A DNA stretch of 64,000 bases, taken from assembly GCA_035524335.1 (NCBI GenBank), contig DATKPE010000023.1, positions 8,826 through 72,825 of the forward strand, in the 5' to 3' direction. Numbering within the stretch: position 1 is the stretch's first letter; every line of letters starts with the position of its first letter. The notes beneath the pieces are model-generated. The model did no database searches. It was given only the letters and a program-made list of their open reading frames with translations, and was not told where the DNA came from. This DNA is from DATKPE01 sp035524335 (GTDB lineage Bacteria > Bacteroidota > Ignavibacteria > UBA10030 > SZUA-254). The translations under genes and the position numbers were made by a program. Shown here one piece after another: positions 1-8,848 of this stretch.

Positions 1-612
1 CTGCGAGTAGCCGGCCACCGCGATCTTCCACGGCGTCAGTTCATGCCGCTCGATCAGATAATAGGCGGTGGTCATTGCCCGCGCCACCGAGAGATGCCAG
101 TTCGACGGAAATTTGTCGTTGTGGATCGGCACATCGTCCGTATGGCCCTCCACACGGATGTCGTTCGGCATTTTCTTGAGAATCTCCGCCAGCGGATCGA
201 GCACTTTGAGCGAGGCGTCCTTCAGATCGGCGCTCCCGGACGCAAACAGCAGTTCCTCCATCATGTGGACGGTCACTCCCCGCTCGTTCTGCTCGACCGA
301 GATGAGCCCCGAGGCCATCGTGCCGCTCATCTCCTTCTTGACCTCCTTTTCAATGGCGGCGCGTTCATCGCCTCCGGCACCCGCTATGGGAGGCGGAACC
401 ATCCCGGCATGCCCCTGGATGACCCCGTGCTCCCCCTTGCCGAAGATACCGGTCAATGCGGCCACCAGCTCCCCGTACCGCGGAGTGTCTATTTTCGACA
501 TTGCATACAGAATCACAAACAAGCCGAGGAGCAGGGTGATGAGATCAGCGTACGTAAGAAGCCAACGCTCGAGATTCTCGTGTTCTTCCTCGCGCCGCCG
601 TTTGCGTATCAT
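1..612 (-). CDS. motB: Flagellar stator protein MotB (C-terminus cut by window edge)
   Basis: MotB anchors the stator to peptidoglycan and forms the ion channel with MotA. The visible 204 residues begin MIRKRRREEEHENLERW, followed by one membrane helix containing 'TYADLITLLLGLFVILYAM'. Its Asp is the conserved ion-carrying residue. An OmpA-like domain starts near residue 115 and shows 'VEGHTDDVPIHNDKFPSNW' and 'LSVARA', the peptidoglycan-binding signature. The ATG overlaps the motA stop in an ATGA arrangement, so the two are probably translationally coupled. The reading frame is open at position 1, so the end of the OmpA domain is missing from the window rather than mutated. It is the last visible gene of the fliL-to-motB operon. 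Confidence 0.96.
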   Translation of the reverse strand, partial: MIRKRRREEEHENLERWLLTYADLITLLLGLFVILYAMSKIDTPRYGELVAALTGIFGKGEHGVIQGHAGMVPPPIAGAGGDERAAIEKEVKKEMSGTMASGLISVEQNERGVTVHMMEELLFASGSADLKDASLKVLDPLAEILKKMPNDIRVEGHTDDVPIHNDKFPSNWHLSVARAMTTAYYLIERHELTPWKIAVAGYSQ

Positions 613-1388
613 GATTTTTTCCTTGTCGCGTAGATCGGAAGCATGCTCTCCAGTTTTGCCCGCACCACCGACGGGACCTCACCGGCTTGAATCGAAATGA
701 CCCCTTCGGAAATCATCTCCATGAAAAGGCTTTCTTCCGCATGGATGAATTTGAGCTTGTCGGCCAGCGGCAGCCAGACGATGTTTGCCATGAAGACCCC
801 CCAGAGCGTCGCAATGAACGCGCTCGCAATGTGGTGGATCAGCTCATTCGGATCGTCTCCCGCCGACGCCAGCGTTGCGATCAGCCCCATGACGGTGCCG
901 ATGATCCCCATCGTCGGAGAATAGCCCCCCATCTTCTGGAAAATGGCGACCCCCTGCATGTGCCGCTCCCCGATGTGGTGAACCTCCGATTCGATGATCG
1001 ACCTGAGCGCCTCCGGCTCCGTACCGTCGATGGTGAAGCGGAGAATCCGCTTGAGGTAGGCATCCTTCGACGAATCCGCCTGTTTTTCGAGAGCGAGCAG
1101 GCCGTCCCGCCGTGCGACGGTGGCAAAGCGAACCACCTCGTCGATGGTCCCCGAAAAATTGTAGTTGGGGGGAAGGAGGGCGAGCCGAACGAGCCGGAAG
1201 AGAGCCGTGACGTTGCGCAAAGAGGTGCCGATCATGGCGGCGGCAAAGGTGCCGCCGAAAACGATCATCATCGCCGGCAGGAGAATCAGCGCTCCGACCT
1301 TTCCGCCCTCCAGGATGAACGAGCCGAAAATTGTCAGAAACCCGAGGAAGAGACCGCCGGCCGTGCCTATGTCGAACTTCCTGGACAT
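609..1388 (-). CDS. motA: Flagellar stator protein MotA
   Basis: This 259-residue integral membrane protein couples ion flow to torque at the rotor protein FliG. Two N-terminal helices, a long cytoplasmic segment and two later helices fit the family. The motif 'SPTMGIIGTVMGLIATL' near residue 155 carries the functionally important proline before the third helix. The cytoplasmic segment is rich in charged residues ('ALEKQADSSKDAYLKRILRF'), as needed to contact FliG. It lies 1 bp after flgL and overlaps motB by 4 bp. Which ion drives it cannot be decided from the sequence. Confidence 0.96.
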   Translation of the reverse strand: MSRKFDIGTAGGLFLGFLTIFGSFILEGGKVGALILLPAMMIVFGGTFAAAMIGTSLRNVTALFRLVRLALLPPNYNFSGTIDEVVRFATVARRDGLLALEKQADSSKDAYLKRILRFTIDGTEPEALRSIIESEVHHIGERHMQGVAIFQKMGGYSPTMGIIGTVMGLIATLASAGDDPNELIHHIASAFIATLWGVFMANIVWLPLADKLKFIHAEESLFMEMISEGVISIQAGEVPSVVRAKLESMLPIYATRKKS

Positions 1389-1389
1389 A

Positions 1390-2277
1390 CTATTTCATAT
1401 AGTCAATGAGTGATTGTGGAATTATCTGCGCTCCGGTATTGAGCGCCGATTCGAGCATCACTTCCGCCTGTTTCATCTGCATGGTGGCTTCCGCCACATC
1501 CGTATCCTGATAATTGGAGCGGAGCGACTCGAGCTGTGTGTTCTGATCCTCCAGCAGTGTCTGGTTCGTCGACAGGAGCTGGGATATCGCACCGGCCTTG
1601 CCGGATTCGGCGACCAGGTGGTCCATCATCGTGCTGACGGAATCCATGCTCGCAGCCGCCGGTATCGTACCGCTCTGCAGGCTGTCGCGGAGCTGGATCA
1701 TCAGATCGAACATCTGGGTCCCCTGAAATGCCTCCTGGCCGTCGATGTTGACCGCCTGTGTCGTTCCCTCCCCGATCTGATAGTTGATCGCTCCGGTAAT
1801 ACCGGCCGGATTGGCGGTCACGGCAGAATGATCGGCGGCAAGCTGGAAGGGCGGATCCAGCGTATTGGTTCCGCCGAACAGATACTTTCCGTTGAACTGC
1901 GTGTTTGCCACATTCACCGCCTCCGTCAGGAGGGAATCGACCTGGTCCGCGAGCGCCGGCAGAGAGTCGCCCGCCGTCGTATTGTTGGCGGTGGCCAGGA
2001 TGCTCTTCAGCTGGGTCAGAATATCGGTGAAGCTCCCCAGGGCCGACTGTGTATTGTCGATCATGTTCGAGGCATCCGACACGTTTTTCTGGAACTGCGC
2101 ATTTCTGTCGAGGCTGTTCTGAAGGCGGAGAATGACCGACATTGCGACCGGGTCGTCGGATGATTTTTCCACCGCCTTCCCGGACGAGAGCTGATCCTGG
2201 AGATCCACGATCCGTTCCCGTGTGGTATTCAGACTGCCAAGAAACTGTGAAACGAGACTGTTTTCCGTGATTCTCAT
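1390..2277 (-). CDS. flgL: Hook-filament junction protein FlgL (HAP3)
   Basis: FlgL joins the hook (through FlgK) to the flagellin filament outside the cell. The 295 residues begin 'MRITENSLVSQFLGSLNTTR', the typical N-terminal flagellin-like helix, and include 'LQDQLSSGKAVEKSSDDPVA', the conserved D1 signature shared by FlgL and flagellin. The C-terminal helix ('ATMQMKQAEVMLESALNTGAQ...') is the second half of the coiled-coil D0/D1 core. Length matches the family. It sits 2 bp after flgK and directly upstream of motA, so it probably shares their transcript. Confidence 0.95.
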   Translation of the reverse strand: MRITENSLVSQFLGSLNTTRERIVDLQDQLSSGKAVEKSSDDPVAMSVILRLQNSLDRNAQFQKNVSDASNMIDNTQSALGSFTDILTQLKSILATANNTTAGDSLPALADQVDSLLTEAVNVANTQFNGKYLFGGTNTLDPPFQLAADHSAVTANPAGITGAINYQIGEGTTQAVNIDGQEAFQGTQMFDLMIQLRDSLQSGTIPAAASMDSVSTMMDHLVAESGKAGAISQLLSTNQTLLEDQNTQLESLRSNYQDTDVAEATMQMKQAEVMLESALNTGAQIIPQSLIDYMK

Positions 2278-2279
2278 GG

Positions 2280-3653
2280 CTATGACTCCTTCATCCCGAT
2301 CAGCGTGATAAACATGTCATTGACCGTCGTGACCAGCTTCGCGGCCGCATCGTAGGCCTGCTGGAATTTGATTGTGTTGGTCATTTCCTCGTCGAGCGAC
2401 ACTCCGGACACGGACGACCGCTGGGTGTCCAGCTGTGTATAAATCGCCTGCTGTGACTGAACGTCGGTATTCGCGGCGCTGACGTCCGCCCCGACACTGC
2501 TCACGAGACTGCTGTACGCCTCCGCGAGCGATGCGGTCCCGCCGTTCATGATATTTTCGCTCTGCACGCCCGCAATGGCTAGCGCGACCGAATTGTCCCC
2601 GGCACTGCCGTCACCCGACGCCGCAATCTTATTGACGTCGGCAATGATCCCCGGGTCCACCGCAATCGTCGCCGCGTCGGTTCCGGTAAAGAAGTTGTTG
2701 CCGGTCGGCGGCGGCGTCCCGAGCCCGTACCCGGCGGTGTGCAGTGTGTTGACCCGCGTAATCAGTGCGGATGCGAGCTGGTCGAGCTGTGTGCGATACC
2801 CCGGGATCGTGCTGTTGTACATCTTTACTTCTCCCCCGATATCGCCCGAAGCCACGGTTACGTCCGCTCCGGACGCCTGAGAGGTAATGTGAAGCGTTCC
2901 GCCGGAAACGGAGGCGCTGAGCGCGACCGCGCCGCCTCCCGATGCGATCACCGTGCCCCCGACGGAGACCATCGTCGATCCCCGGCTGTCCCGGGAGACC
3001 GTGACATTCATCAGCTTCGAAAGCGCCTCGATCTTCTGGTCGCGCTGATCCTCGAGATCCGACGGTTCCGTTCCCTGCGCAAGACCGTTGGTAATCTGAC
3101 CGTCGAGATCGCTGATGCTTTTCGTCAGTTCGTTGACCTGGACAAGCTTCTGATTGACGTCGTCGACCAGGTTTGCGCTTGTCGTGGTCAGCGCAGCGGA
3201 GGTGGTCTGGAAGGTCTGCGTGAGTTCCTCGGCCTGCTGGAGAAGCACCTGCCGCGAGCCGGCATCCTCCGGATGGAGCGAAAGGTCCTGGAAGGACGAG
3301 AAAAACTTCCCCAGCATCGAATCCAGGCCTGCGCCGCTCGATTCGTTCAGCGCCGACTCGATCTGGCTGAGGGTGGTATTCCGAGCCCCCGCCTCGCCGA
3401 GCGACGCGTTCGTCGACTGGATCTGCCGGTCGAGCATCTGATCGCGTATTCTGGAGATGCCTGATACCTCAACGCCGGTTCCCAGAAATCCGAACGAATA
3501 TTTCAGCGGCGTGGCTGCTGTAAGATCGACCGACTGGCGCGAGTATCCCAGCGTATTCGCGTTCGAAATATTGTGGCCCGTGACATCCAGGCCGACCTGC
3601 TGACTCATCAGCGCCTGGCGCGCAACATCGAGTATTTCGGATAGTCCGCCCAT
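2280..3653 (-). CDS. flgK: Hook-associated protein FlgK (HAP1)
   Basis: FlgK is the first junction protein placed on the completed hook. The 457 residues start 'MGGLSEILDVARQALMSQQ' and contain 'GLDVTGHNISNANTLGYSRQ', the rod/hook-family N-terminal motif in its FlgK form. The C-terminal 'SLDEEMTNTIKFQQAYDAAAKL' is the matching helix. The middle is Ser/Thr/Gly-rich, as in other exported axial proteins. Its likely chaperone FlgN is encoded 5 bp upstream and its partner FlgL 2 bp downstream. It is at the short end of the FlgK range, with a compact central domain. Confidence 0.95.
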   Translation of the reverse strand: MGGLSEILDVARQALMSQQVGLDVTGHNISNANTLGYSRQSVDLTAATPLKYSFGFLGTGVEVSGISRIRDQMLDRQIQSTNASLGEAGARNTTLSQIESALNESSGAGLDSMLGKFFSSFQDLSLHPEDAGSRQVLLQQAEELTQTFQTTSAALTTTSANLVDDVNQKLVQVNELTKSISDLDGQITNGLAQGTEPSDLEDQRDQKIEALSKLMNVTVSRDSRGSTMVSVGGTVIASGGGAVALSASVSGGTLHITSQASGADVTVASGDIGGEVKMYNSTIPGYRTQLDQLASALITRVNTLHTAGYGLGTPPPTGNNFFTGTDAATIAVDPGIIADVNKIAASGDGSAGDNSVALAIAGVQSENIMNGGTASLAEAYSSLVSSVGADVSAANTDVQSQQAIYTQLDTQRSSVSGVSLDEEMTNTIKFQQAYDAAAKLVTTVNDMFITLIGMKES

Positions 3654-3658
3654 TGCCG

Positions 3659-4072
3659 TCAGATCCTGTGATCGATAAGTTGCCGGGAATAGTCACTCGT
3701 GATCACCCTCAGGGTCTCCTGAATGAACTGTTTGGAGTGCTCCAGGAGCGATTTGTTGATGAGATTCGTATTGATGATTTCGGTAACAATCGGCTTCAGC
3801 CGCGCTTCAAGGTCGGCGATCAGTCCGGTGGTCCCGGCCGGGGCGCCGATCTCGTCCGGCACAAACGTCTCGGCGGTCAGCCGGATCCGCTCACGCTCGA
3901 GCGGCTGCAGCAGTTCCAGCAGGTTCTGTTCCTTTTCGAGCGACCGTGCGAATAAACCCGCGTTGATGTTGACCAGCGATTGCTGCTGCTGGCGGAGAAC
4001 CTGAAGGAGCAGTTCGCCGAGTTCGATCTCCGTGTTCAAAACTTCCCGCAACTCTTCCATCGCATGTGGCAT
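3659..4072 (-). CDS. flgN: FlgN-like export chaperone
   Basis: A 137-residue, almost entirely helical, charged protein with no signal peptide or membrane segment. It fits the FlgN family of cytosolic chaperones that keep FlgK and FlgL unfolded for export. Long amphipathic helices ('LGELLLQVLRQQQQSLVNIN', 'LEKEQNLLELLQPLERERIR') and the short 'INTNLINKSLLEHS' segment agree with that fold. Position is the best support: it lies immediately upstream of flgK and flgL. The third codon after the first ATG is followed by a second in-frame ATG, so the start is uncertain by three residues. Confidence 0.8.
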   Translation of the reverse strand: MPHAMEELREVLNTEIELGELLLQVLRQQQQSLVNINAGLFARSLEKEQNLLELLQPLERERIRLTAETFVPDEIGAPAGTTGLIADLEARLKPIVTEIINTNLINKSLLEHSKQFIQETLRVITSDYSRQLIDHRI

Positions 4073-4073
4073 G

Positions 4074-4886
4074 TCATTTCTCCGATTGACCGAAATAATT
4101 GATATAGTTCATGACCCGGGTGACGTACGATTCCGTTTCCCGGTATGGGGGAACGTTATCGAATTTTTCCACCGCCCCCGGACCCGCATTGTACGCCGCC
4201 AGCGCAAGCCGGACGTCACCCTGAAACCGGTCGAGCAGTGACTTCATGTACTTCGCCCCGCCGGCGATGTTCTGCTGAGGATCCCAGACATCTCCGACCC
4301 CGACCGACGCGGCAGTCGAATCAATCAACTGCATCAGCCCCTTGGCATCCCTGGACGATGCCGCCCGCGGGTTGCCCCCCGACTCACACGCTATCATCGC
4401 CTTCAGAAGGTTCGGATCGAGGCCGTACTGCTCCGCCGCGGCGTTGATGCTGTCGTTGTACTGCGACACCCGTTCCTCCAGCTCCGTCCTTGCCGGGACG
4501 GGAACCGCCGCGGTATTTCCGGCGGACCCGGCAGAGACGGATGCCTTTTCCGCCACCTTCGACTGATCTGCGGGAGCGGCGGCGTTTCTGCCGGTCAACT
4601 GCCGGTAAAGCATGTCGGCGATACCGTTATGACTGGACCGCGAGATCTGTTTGGCCATTTCAAAATTGAAGATACCGTCCATCATGTCGCCGCCGAAACT
4701 CTCGCCGAACATCTCATTCGTTCCGCTCTCCCCCTTCATCGTCTTCAAAAGATAGCTCATGAAGACCGCCTCGAAATCCTTCGTCGCCTGGCGGAGCTTC
4801 CGGTCGGCGGGGCTGTCGGACGTCTGCGCCGCCGCTGCCGCCGCCGTGCCTGCCGTTGTCGATGAAATATTCATGATCTCCGCCAT
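4074..4886 (-). CDS. flgJ: FlgJ: rod-binding domain fused to SLT-type lytic transglycosylase
   Basis: The 270 residues hold two domains. Residues about 28-95 are the FlgJ rod-binding domain ('KLRQATKDFEAVFMSYLLKT', then 'MAKQISRSSHNGIADMLYRQ'), the scaffold for rod assembly. A low-complexity Ala/Pro linker follows. Residues about 135-265 are a soluble-lytic-transglycosylase domain with the catalytic Glu in 'KAMIACESGGNPRAASSRDA', then 'GLMQLIDSTA' and 'ALAAYNAGPGAV'. It probably opens peptidoglycan for the growing rod. Enterobacterial FlgJ carries a different muramidase fold (GH73) here, so this is a domain replacement. No Sec signal is seen, consistent with export through the flagellar apparatus. 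Confidence 0.92.
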   Translation of the reverse strand: MAEIMNISSTTAGTAAAAAAQTSDSPADRKLRQATKDFEAVFMSYLLKTMKGESGTNEMFGESFGGDMMDGIFNFEMAKQISRSSHNGIADMLYRQLTGRNAAAPADQSKVAEKASVSAGSAGNTAAVPVPARTELEERVSQYNDSINAAAEQYGLDPNLLKAMIACESGGNPRAASSRDAKGLMQLIDSTAASVGVGDVWDPQQNIAGGAKYMKSLLDRFQGDVRLALAAYNAGPGAVEKFDNVPPYRETESYVTRVMNYINYFGQSEK

Positions 4887-4890
4887 CTCC

Positions 4891-6003
4891 TCAGATAATG
4901 ACGAGTTCCGCCGCGAGCGCGCCCGCTTCCTTGATCGCCTGGAAGATCGCTATAATATCCCGGGGAGCCACCTTCAGGGCATTCAGCGCCTTCGCAATAT
5001 CCTGCACCGTCGCCGCGCCGTTGAGTGCAACCATCGTGGACGAATCCGCCGACGCTGTCACCGTCGTCTGCTGGGTCGAGACCGTTTCCCCCTTCGAGTA
5101 CGGAAGCGGCTGGGAGACCACCGGAACCGACTGGACCTCGATGTTCAGTCCGCCGTGCGAGATTGCCACCGGCATGATGGTCACATTGCCTCCCACAACA
5201 ACCGTCCCGGTCCGTTCGTTGATCACCACCTTCGCCGCAACATCGGGGGTGATCTCCAGGAGTTCGATCTGTGAAACGAAATCGACCAGCTTTCCCGGAA
5301 TCCGGTAATCGGACGGCACCTTCAGATCGATCGTCGATCCATCCGACGCGATCGCGGTCTGCGCGGGAAATTTTCCATTCACCGCTTCGGCAACCCGCTT
5401 CGCCGTTGTATAATCGGGCCGGAGCAGGACCAGCGATACGCTCGAATCCCGGAATGCCCCCTGGTTGACGGCGCGCTCGAGCAGGGCGCCACCGGGGATG
5501 CGGCCGGCGGCGGTATGGTTCCGCCGGACTTCATTCCCGTTCGCCCGGACGCTCATACCCCCCACCGAGACCGGTCCCTGGGCTGTCGCGTACACCTCTC
5601 CATCCATGCCGGTCAGCGGCGTCATGAGGAGTGTCCCGCCCTGGATGCTCGTTGCATCCCCGAGCGACGAAACGATGACGTCGAACGTCCCCCCTTCCTT
5701 CGCAAAACTCGGTATGAATGCGGTCACCATCACCGCCGCGACGTTCCGGAGACGCATGTCGTTCTGCGAGACCGTCACCCCGAACCGCTTCAGCATGCTC
5801 GTCATCGACTGGAGGGTAAATGTGGATCGCTGTGTATCGCCCGTCCCGTTCAAACCGACAAGCAGACCGTACCCGATCAGCTGGCGGCCGCGGATTCCCT
5901 GAACATAGGCGATATCCTTGACCCGCGTCGCTCCGCGTACGCCGGCGATCGTGCCGAGGGCAAGAACCGCACAGAACAGAACCGCATGAAGGATTGTCTT
6001 CAT
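4891..6003 (-). CDS. flgI: Flagellar P-ring protein FlgI
   Basis: FlgI forms the periplasmic P ring around the rod. The 370 residues start with a cleavable signal peptide ('MKTILHAVLFCAVLALGTI...GVRG') followed by the family hallmark 'VKDIAYVQGIRGRQLIGYGL' and 'VGLNGTGDTQRSTFTLQS'. The conserved C-terminal block 'IVVDERTG'-like sequence reads 'VVINERTGTVVVGG' near residue 270. Length is typical. It lies between flgH and flgJ, the usual order. Its presence implies a P ring, hence a diderm envelope. Confidence 0.97.
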   Translation of the reverse strand: MKTILHAVLFCAVLALGTIAGVRGATRVKDIAYVQGIRGRQLIGYGLLVGLNGTGDTQRSTFTLQSMTSMLKRFGVTVSQNDMRLRNVAAVMVTAFIPSFAKEGGTFDVIVSSLGDATSIQGGTLLMTPLTGMDGEVYATAQGPVSVGGMSVRANGNEVRRNHTAAGRIPGGALLERAVNQGAFRDSSVSLVLLRPDYTTAKRVAEAVNGKFPAQTAIASDGSTIDLKVPSDYRIPGKLVDFVSQIELLEITPDVAAKVVINERTGTVVVGGNVTIMPVAISHGGLNIEVQSVPVVSQPLPYSKGETVSTQQTTVTASADSSTMVALNGAATVQDIAKALNALKVAPRDIIAIFQAIKEAGALAAELVII

Positions 6004-6015
6004 CGCTGTCGTCCC

Positions 6016-6591
6016 TCAGAAGAGGAGATGGAGAAATTTTGTCAGGAAGCCGGGCCCCTGCACCTTGGAGACAATCCCGCTTCCCTCGATCATGATGGTG
6101 GCGTCGGCAACGTTGTACGAGTAGACCGTATTGTCGGACTGGATGTCGACCGGCCGGACGATGCCGGATATCCGTATCACCTGTTCCTCCCCGTTCACCA
6201 CCACCGTTCGTTTGCCGTTCACCACGAGATTGCCGTTCGCGAGCACCGAATCGACCCGCGTGCTGATCTTCCCCCGCACGGATCCTTCACTTGTTGTCGA
6301 TCCCGCACCCTGAAACTGGTGCCCGATGCCGACGCCGACCTGTGGGAGGTTGACCGATCCCGACCCCTGGAACGACAGGTTGTCGTTTCTCCCCGATTCG
6401 GTTTTTGCATCGTTCGAGGCGTTGGTCGCTTCGATCACCAGGATGGTGACGGCATCGCCGACCCGGTTCGCTTTCTGGTCGGAAAAGAGGGAACGCCCGA
6501 TATACTGCCGCAGATCCTGCCCCCGGACCGCCGATGCCCCGGCCGCCAATCCGAAGAGAAGCATTCCCGCCAGAAATTTGTTCATGTTCAT
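6016..6591 (-). CDS. flgH: Flagellar L-ring protein FlgH lacking a lipobox cysteine
   Basis: FlgH forms the outer-membrane L ring. The 191 residues contain family blocks 'SLFSDQKANRVGDAVTILVI', 'GKISTRVDSVLANGNLVVNG' and 'IRISGIVRPVDIQSDNTVYS'. The N-terminus ('MNMNKFLAGMLLFGLAAGAS') is a Sec signal, but there is no lipobox and the whole protein has no cysteine. Most characterised FlgH proteins are lipoproteins acylated at an N-terminal Cys. The mature part is also about 35 residues shorter than the enterobacterial one, mainly at the N-terminus. The gene lies between flgA and flgI. Confidence 0.94.
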   Translation of the reverse strand: MNMNKFLAGMLLFGLAAGASAVRGQDLRQYIGRSLFSDQKANRVGDAVTILVIEATNASNDAKTESGRNDNLSFQGSGSVNLPQVGVGIGHQFQGAGSTTSEGSVRGKISTRVDSVLANGNLVVNGKRTVVVNGEEQVIRISGIVRPVDIQSDNTVYSYNVADATIMIEGSGIVSKVQGPGFLTKFLHLLF

Positions 6592-6600
6592 CTCCTTGCC

Positions 6601-7287
6601 TTATTCTGCTGAAATTTCCACTGTCGTCGCGCTTACCACCCGTGCCGCCACCGGCACGTTCGATCCGACTTTCTTCACTTTGATCTTGCGGCCCACGATC
6701 CCGTCCTCCAGCGCCACTGCCGGTGCCGAGACGCGGATCGACCCGCAGATCGCGACCAGCTCGACCATCTGCTTCTGCCGGACCGCCGGCGCCGGCTCAC
6801 ACGCCCGGCTTCCGACAACCTCTCCCTCCGCAATGATCTTCAGGGTCACTCTGCCGACCGCATCGGCGACCGAGGCCATCCGGTCTCCCGGAAGCACCGT
6901 CGTTTCCATATGGCGCACAGCCAGATCCGATGCGCTGATCGTCTGATGCCGGTCCATCCGGCGCGCCGCCACAACAACATCGCCGAAGATGCGAAGCCGC
7001 ACCGGGACAAGAACCCGTTTCCTGAGAACCCCGTCCGCAAGCACATCGACGGGAATCGACAGGTTCCCCGCGAGCAGACGCGGCGCCCGGTCGCCGATCC
7101 TCAGGCTGTATTCCGTTCCGGAAATTTCCACCTCAGGCTGAGTCCCGCGGAACTCGACGATGACGTCGCGGGCAGGCGCACCGAGCGTTTCCCGCACGTA
7201 CCGTTCCGCCGCTTCGCCGATCGACGACCCCGGGATAACCACCCCCAGAAGCGGGAGAAACAGCAGGCCTGTGAGGAATGCGATCAT
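6601..7287 (-). CDS. flgA: P-ring assembly chaperone FlgA
   Basis: FlgA is a periplasmic chaperone for FlgI polymerisation. This 228-residue protein has an N-terminal hydrophobic signal ('MIAFLTGLLFLPLLGVVI'). Its C-terminal SAF-type region includes 'VVAARRMDRHQTISASDLAV', 'GRVTLKIIAEGEVVGSRACE' and the ending 'KVKKVGSNVPVAARVVSATT', all typical of FlgA. It lies 2 bp after flgG and 9 bp before flgH, the common flgG-flgA-flgH-flgI order. Confidence 0.92.
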   Translation of the reverse strand: MIAFLTGLLFLPLLGVVIPGSSIGEAAERYVRETLGAPARDVIVEFRGTQPEVEISGTEYSLRIGDRAPRLLAGNLSIPVDVLADGVLRKRVLVPVRLRIFGDVVVAARRMDRHQTISASDLAVRHMETTVLPGDRMASVADAVGRVTLKIIAEGEVVGSRACEPAPAVRQKQMVELVAICGSIRVSAPAVALEDGIVGRKIKVKKVGSNVPVAARVVSATTVEISAE

Positions 7288-7289
7288 GT

Positions 7290-8078
7290 TCAGCTCTTCA
7301 GATTGTTCGTCATCGTGAGCATGTCGTCCACGGTCTTGATCGTTTTGGAATTGATTTCATACGCCCGCTGGGCAACGATCATGTTGACCATCTCATCGAC
7401 GATGTCGACATTCGATGATTCGAGGGCGCCCTGATTGATTTCACCGAATCCGCTCGTCGCACTCGTCCCGGTCATCGGCTGGCCGGAGGACGGAGTTTCG
7501 ATATAAAGGTTGTCCCCGATCGGCTGTAATCCAGCGGGATTGACGAATTTTGCCAGCTCAAGCTGGCCGATCTTCGACGGTTGGGCATCACCCGGCACCA
7601 GTGCGTCTATTTCACCGTCGCGGCTGACGGTGATCGACGCGGCATCCGACGGAAATGTGATCGCAGGTTCGATCGGAAATCCCTGGGCCGTGACAAGCGT
7701 GCCGTCGGCAGACATTTTCAGGGTGCCGTCGCGCGTGTAGGCAATGGTGCCGTCGGTCCTCCGGATCTGGAAAAAGCCGTCTCCCTGGATCGCGAGATCG
7801 AGGGGGTTGTTGGTCGGCTGTATGTCGCCCTGCGCAAAATTTTTCGCGGTAGAGACGGGGATGGCCCCGTTGCCGACCTGGACAGCCGAAGGCGGACGCT
7901 GATTCGGATCCTGGGAATCACCGCTTGCCTTGATGACCTGATACATCAGATCCTGGAATTCCGGCCGTGATTTTTTGAATCCGGTGGTGTTGACGTTCGC
8001 GATGTTGTGCGAGATGACGTCCACCGTCAACTGCTGTGCCGCCATACCCGTCGCCGCCGTCCGTAATGCCCTGTTCAT
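7290..8078 (-). CDS. flgG: Distal rod protein FlgG
   Basis: FlgG builds the distal rod. The 262 residues begin 'MNRALRTAATGMAAQQLTVD' and carry 'VISHNIANVNTTGFKKSRPE', the rod/hook motif in the FlgG form, and 'NPLDLAIQGDGFFQIRRTDG'. The C-terminus has 'VDIVDEMVNMIVAQRAYEIN', the conserved axial-protein helix. At about 260 residues it is the standard FlgG length. It follows flgF by 26 bp and precedes flgA by 2 bp. Confidence 0.96.
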   Translation of the reverse strand: MNRALRTAATGMAAQQLTVDVISHNIANVNTTGFKKSRPEFQDLMYQVIKASGDSQDPNQRPPSAVQVGNGAIPVSTAKNFAQGDIQPTNNPLDLAIQGDGFFQIRRTDGTIAYTRDGTLKMSADGTLVTAQGFPIEPAITFPSDAASITVSRDGEIDALVPGDAQPSKIGQLELAKFVNPAGLQPIGDNLYIETPSSGQPMTGTSATSGFGEINQGALESSNVDIVDEMVNMIVAQRAYEINSKTIKTVDDMLTMTNNLKS

Positions 8079-8104
8079 GTGATATCTCCTGTGATGATGA
8101 TGCG

Positions 8105-8848
8105 TTATAACTTTCCGACATCCAGCGATTTCTCGAGAGACGCGTCCTGCGCCTTCAATGCATGCTGGTTCGATTCGAAACTCCGGCTCAGCTCGATCAT
8201 GGAGACCATTTCGGAGATCGCATCCACATTCGACTCTTCGATATACCCCTGACGGATCGATGTCGGTGCAGACGTCAGGTCAAGCTGTGTTTCCTTTTCC
8301 GCTGTCGAGAAGAGCGAGTTGGGTTCCTTTTTCAGCCCTGCCAGATTGTCGAAACCGACAACGCGGATCTGTCCCACCGGCTTGTTCTCCTGGAGAACTT
8401 CCCCGGTTTGCGTGACCACGATGCCGGAGGGAGCGAGGGAATCGACCTCCTGTATCCTTATCGGACCGTTTGTTCCCTGAACGGGATATCCGTCGACGGT
8501 CGTGACCGTTCCGTCGGACGCCAGTGTGAAATGCCCGTTCCGCGTATATCGCGTCCCCTGCGGCGTCTCCACCGCGAAGAACCCTGTCCCGGTGAGCGCA
8601 AGATCGAGAGGCGCACTGGTCTGAAGCAGTGCGCCCGGTTTGAAACTGGTGTATTTCTCCGCCTGAATGCCCGACAGATCCCCCTCATCGAGAGAGGCTT
8701 CCTGACCCGATTGCCGGAGGATCTGGGCAAACACATCGTCGCGCTTGTAGCCGGCGGTATTGATATTGGCCAGGTTGTTCGCGAGAACCTCCATGCCGAG
8801 CACTTTCGGCCGGAGCCCCGCGCCGGAGGTGTAAATCCCCTTGATCAT
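8105..8848 (-). CDS. flgF: Proximal rod protein FlgF
   Basis: A 247-residue rod protein starting 'MIKGIYTSGAGLRPKVLGME', with 'NNLANINTAGYKRDDVFAQI' and 'APLDLALTGTGFFAVETPQG'. The C-terminal helix is 'NVDAISEMVSMIELSRSFES'. The start at 8848 is chosen because family homology begins there and its ATG overlaps the stop of the upstream gene (ATGA). The frame stays open further upstream, but that part has no rod-protein character. It is separated from flgG by 26 bp. The FlgF/FlgG split is based on order and on the FlgG-like length of its neighbour. Confidence 0.92.
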   Translation of the reverse strand: MIKGIYTSGAGLRPKVLGMEVLANNLANINTAGYKRDDVFAQILRQSGQEASLDEGDLSGIQAEKYTSFKPGALLQTSAPLDLALTGTGFFAVETPQGTRYTRNGHFTLASDGTVTTVDGYPVQGTNGPIRIQEVDSLAPSGIVVTQTGEVLQENKPVGQIRVVGFDNLAGLKKEPNSLFSTAEKETQLDLTSAPTSIRQGYIEESNVDAISEMVSMIELSRSFESNQHALKAQDASLEKSLDVGKL

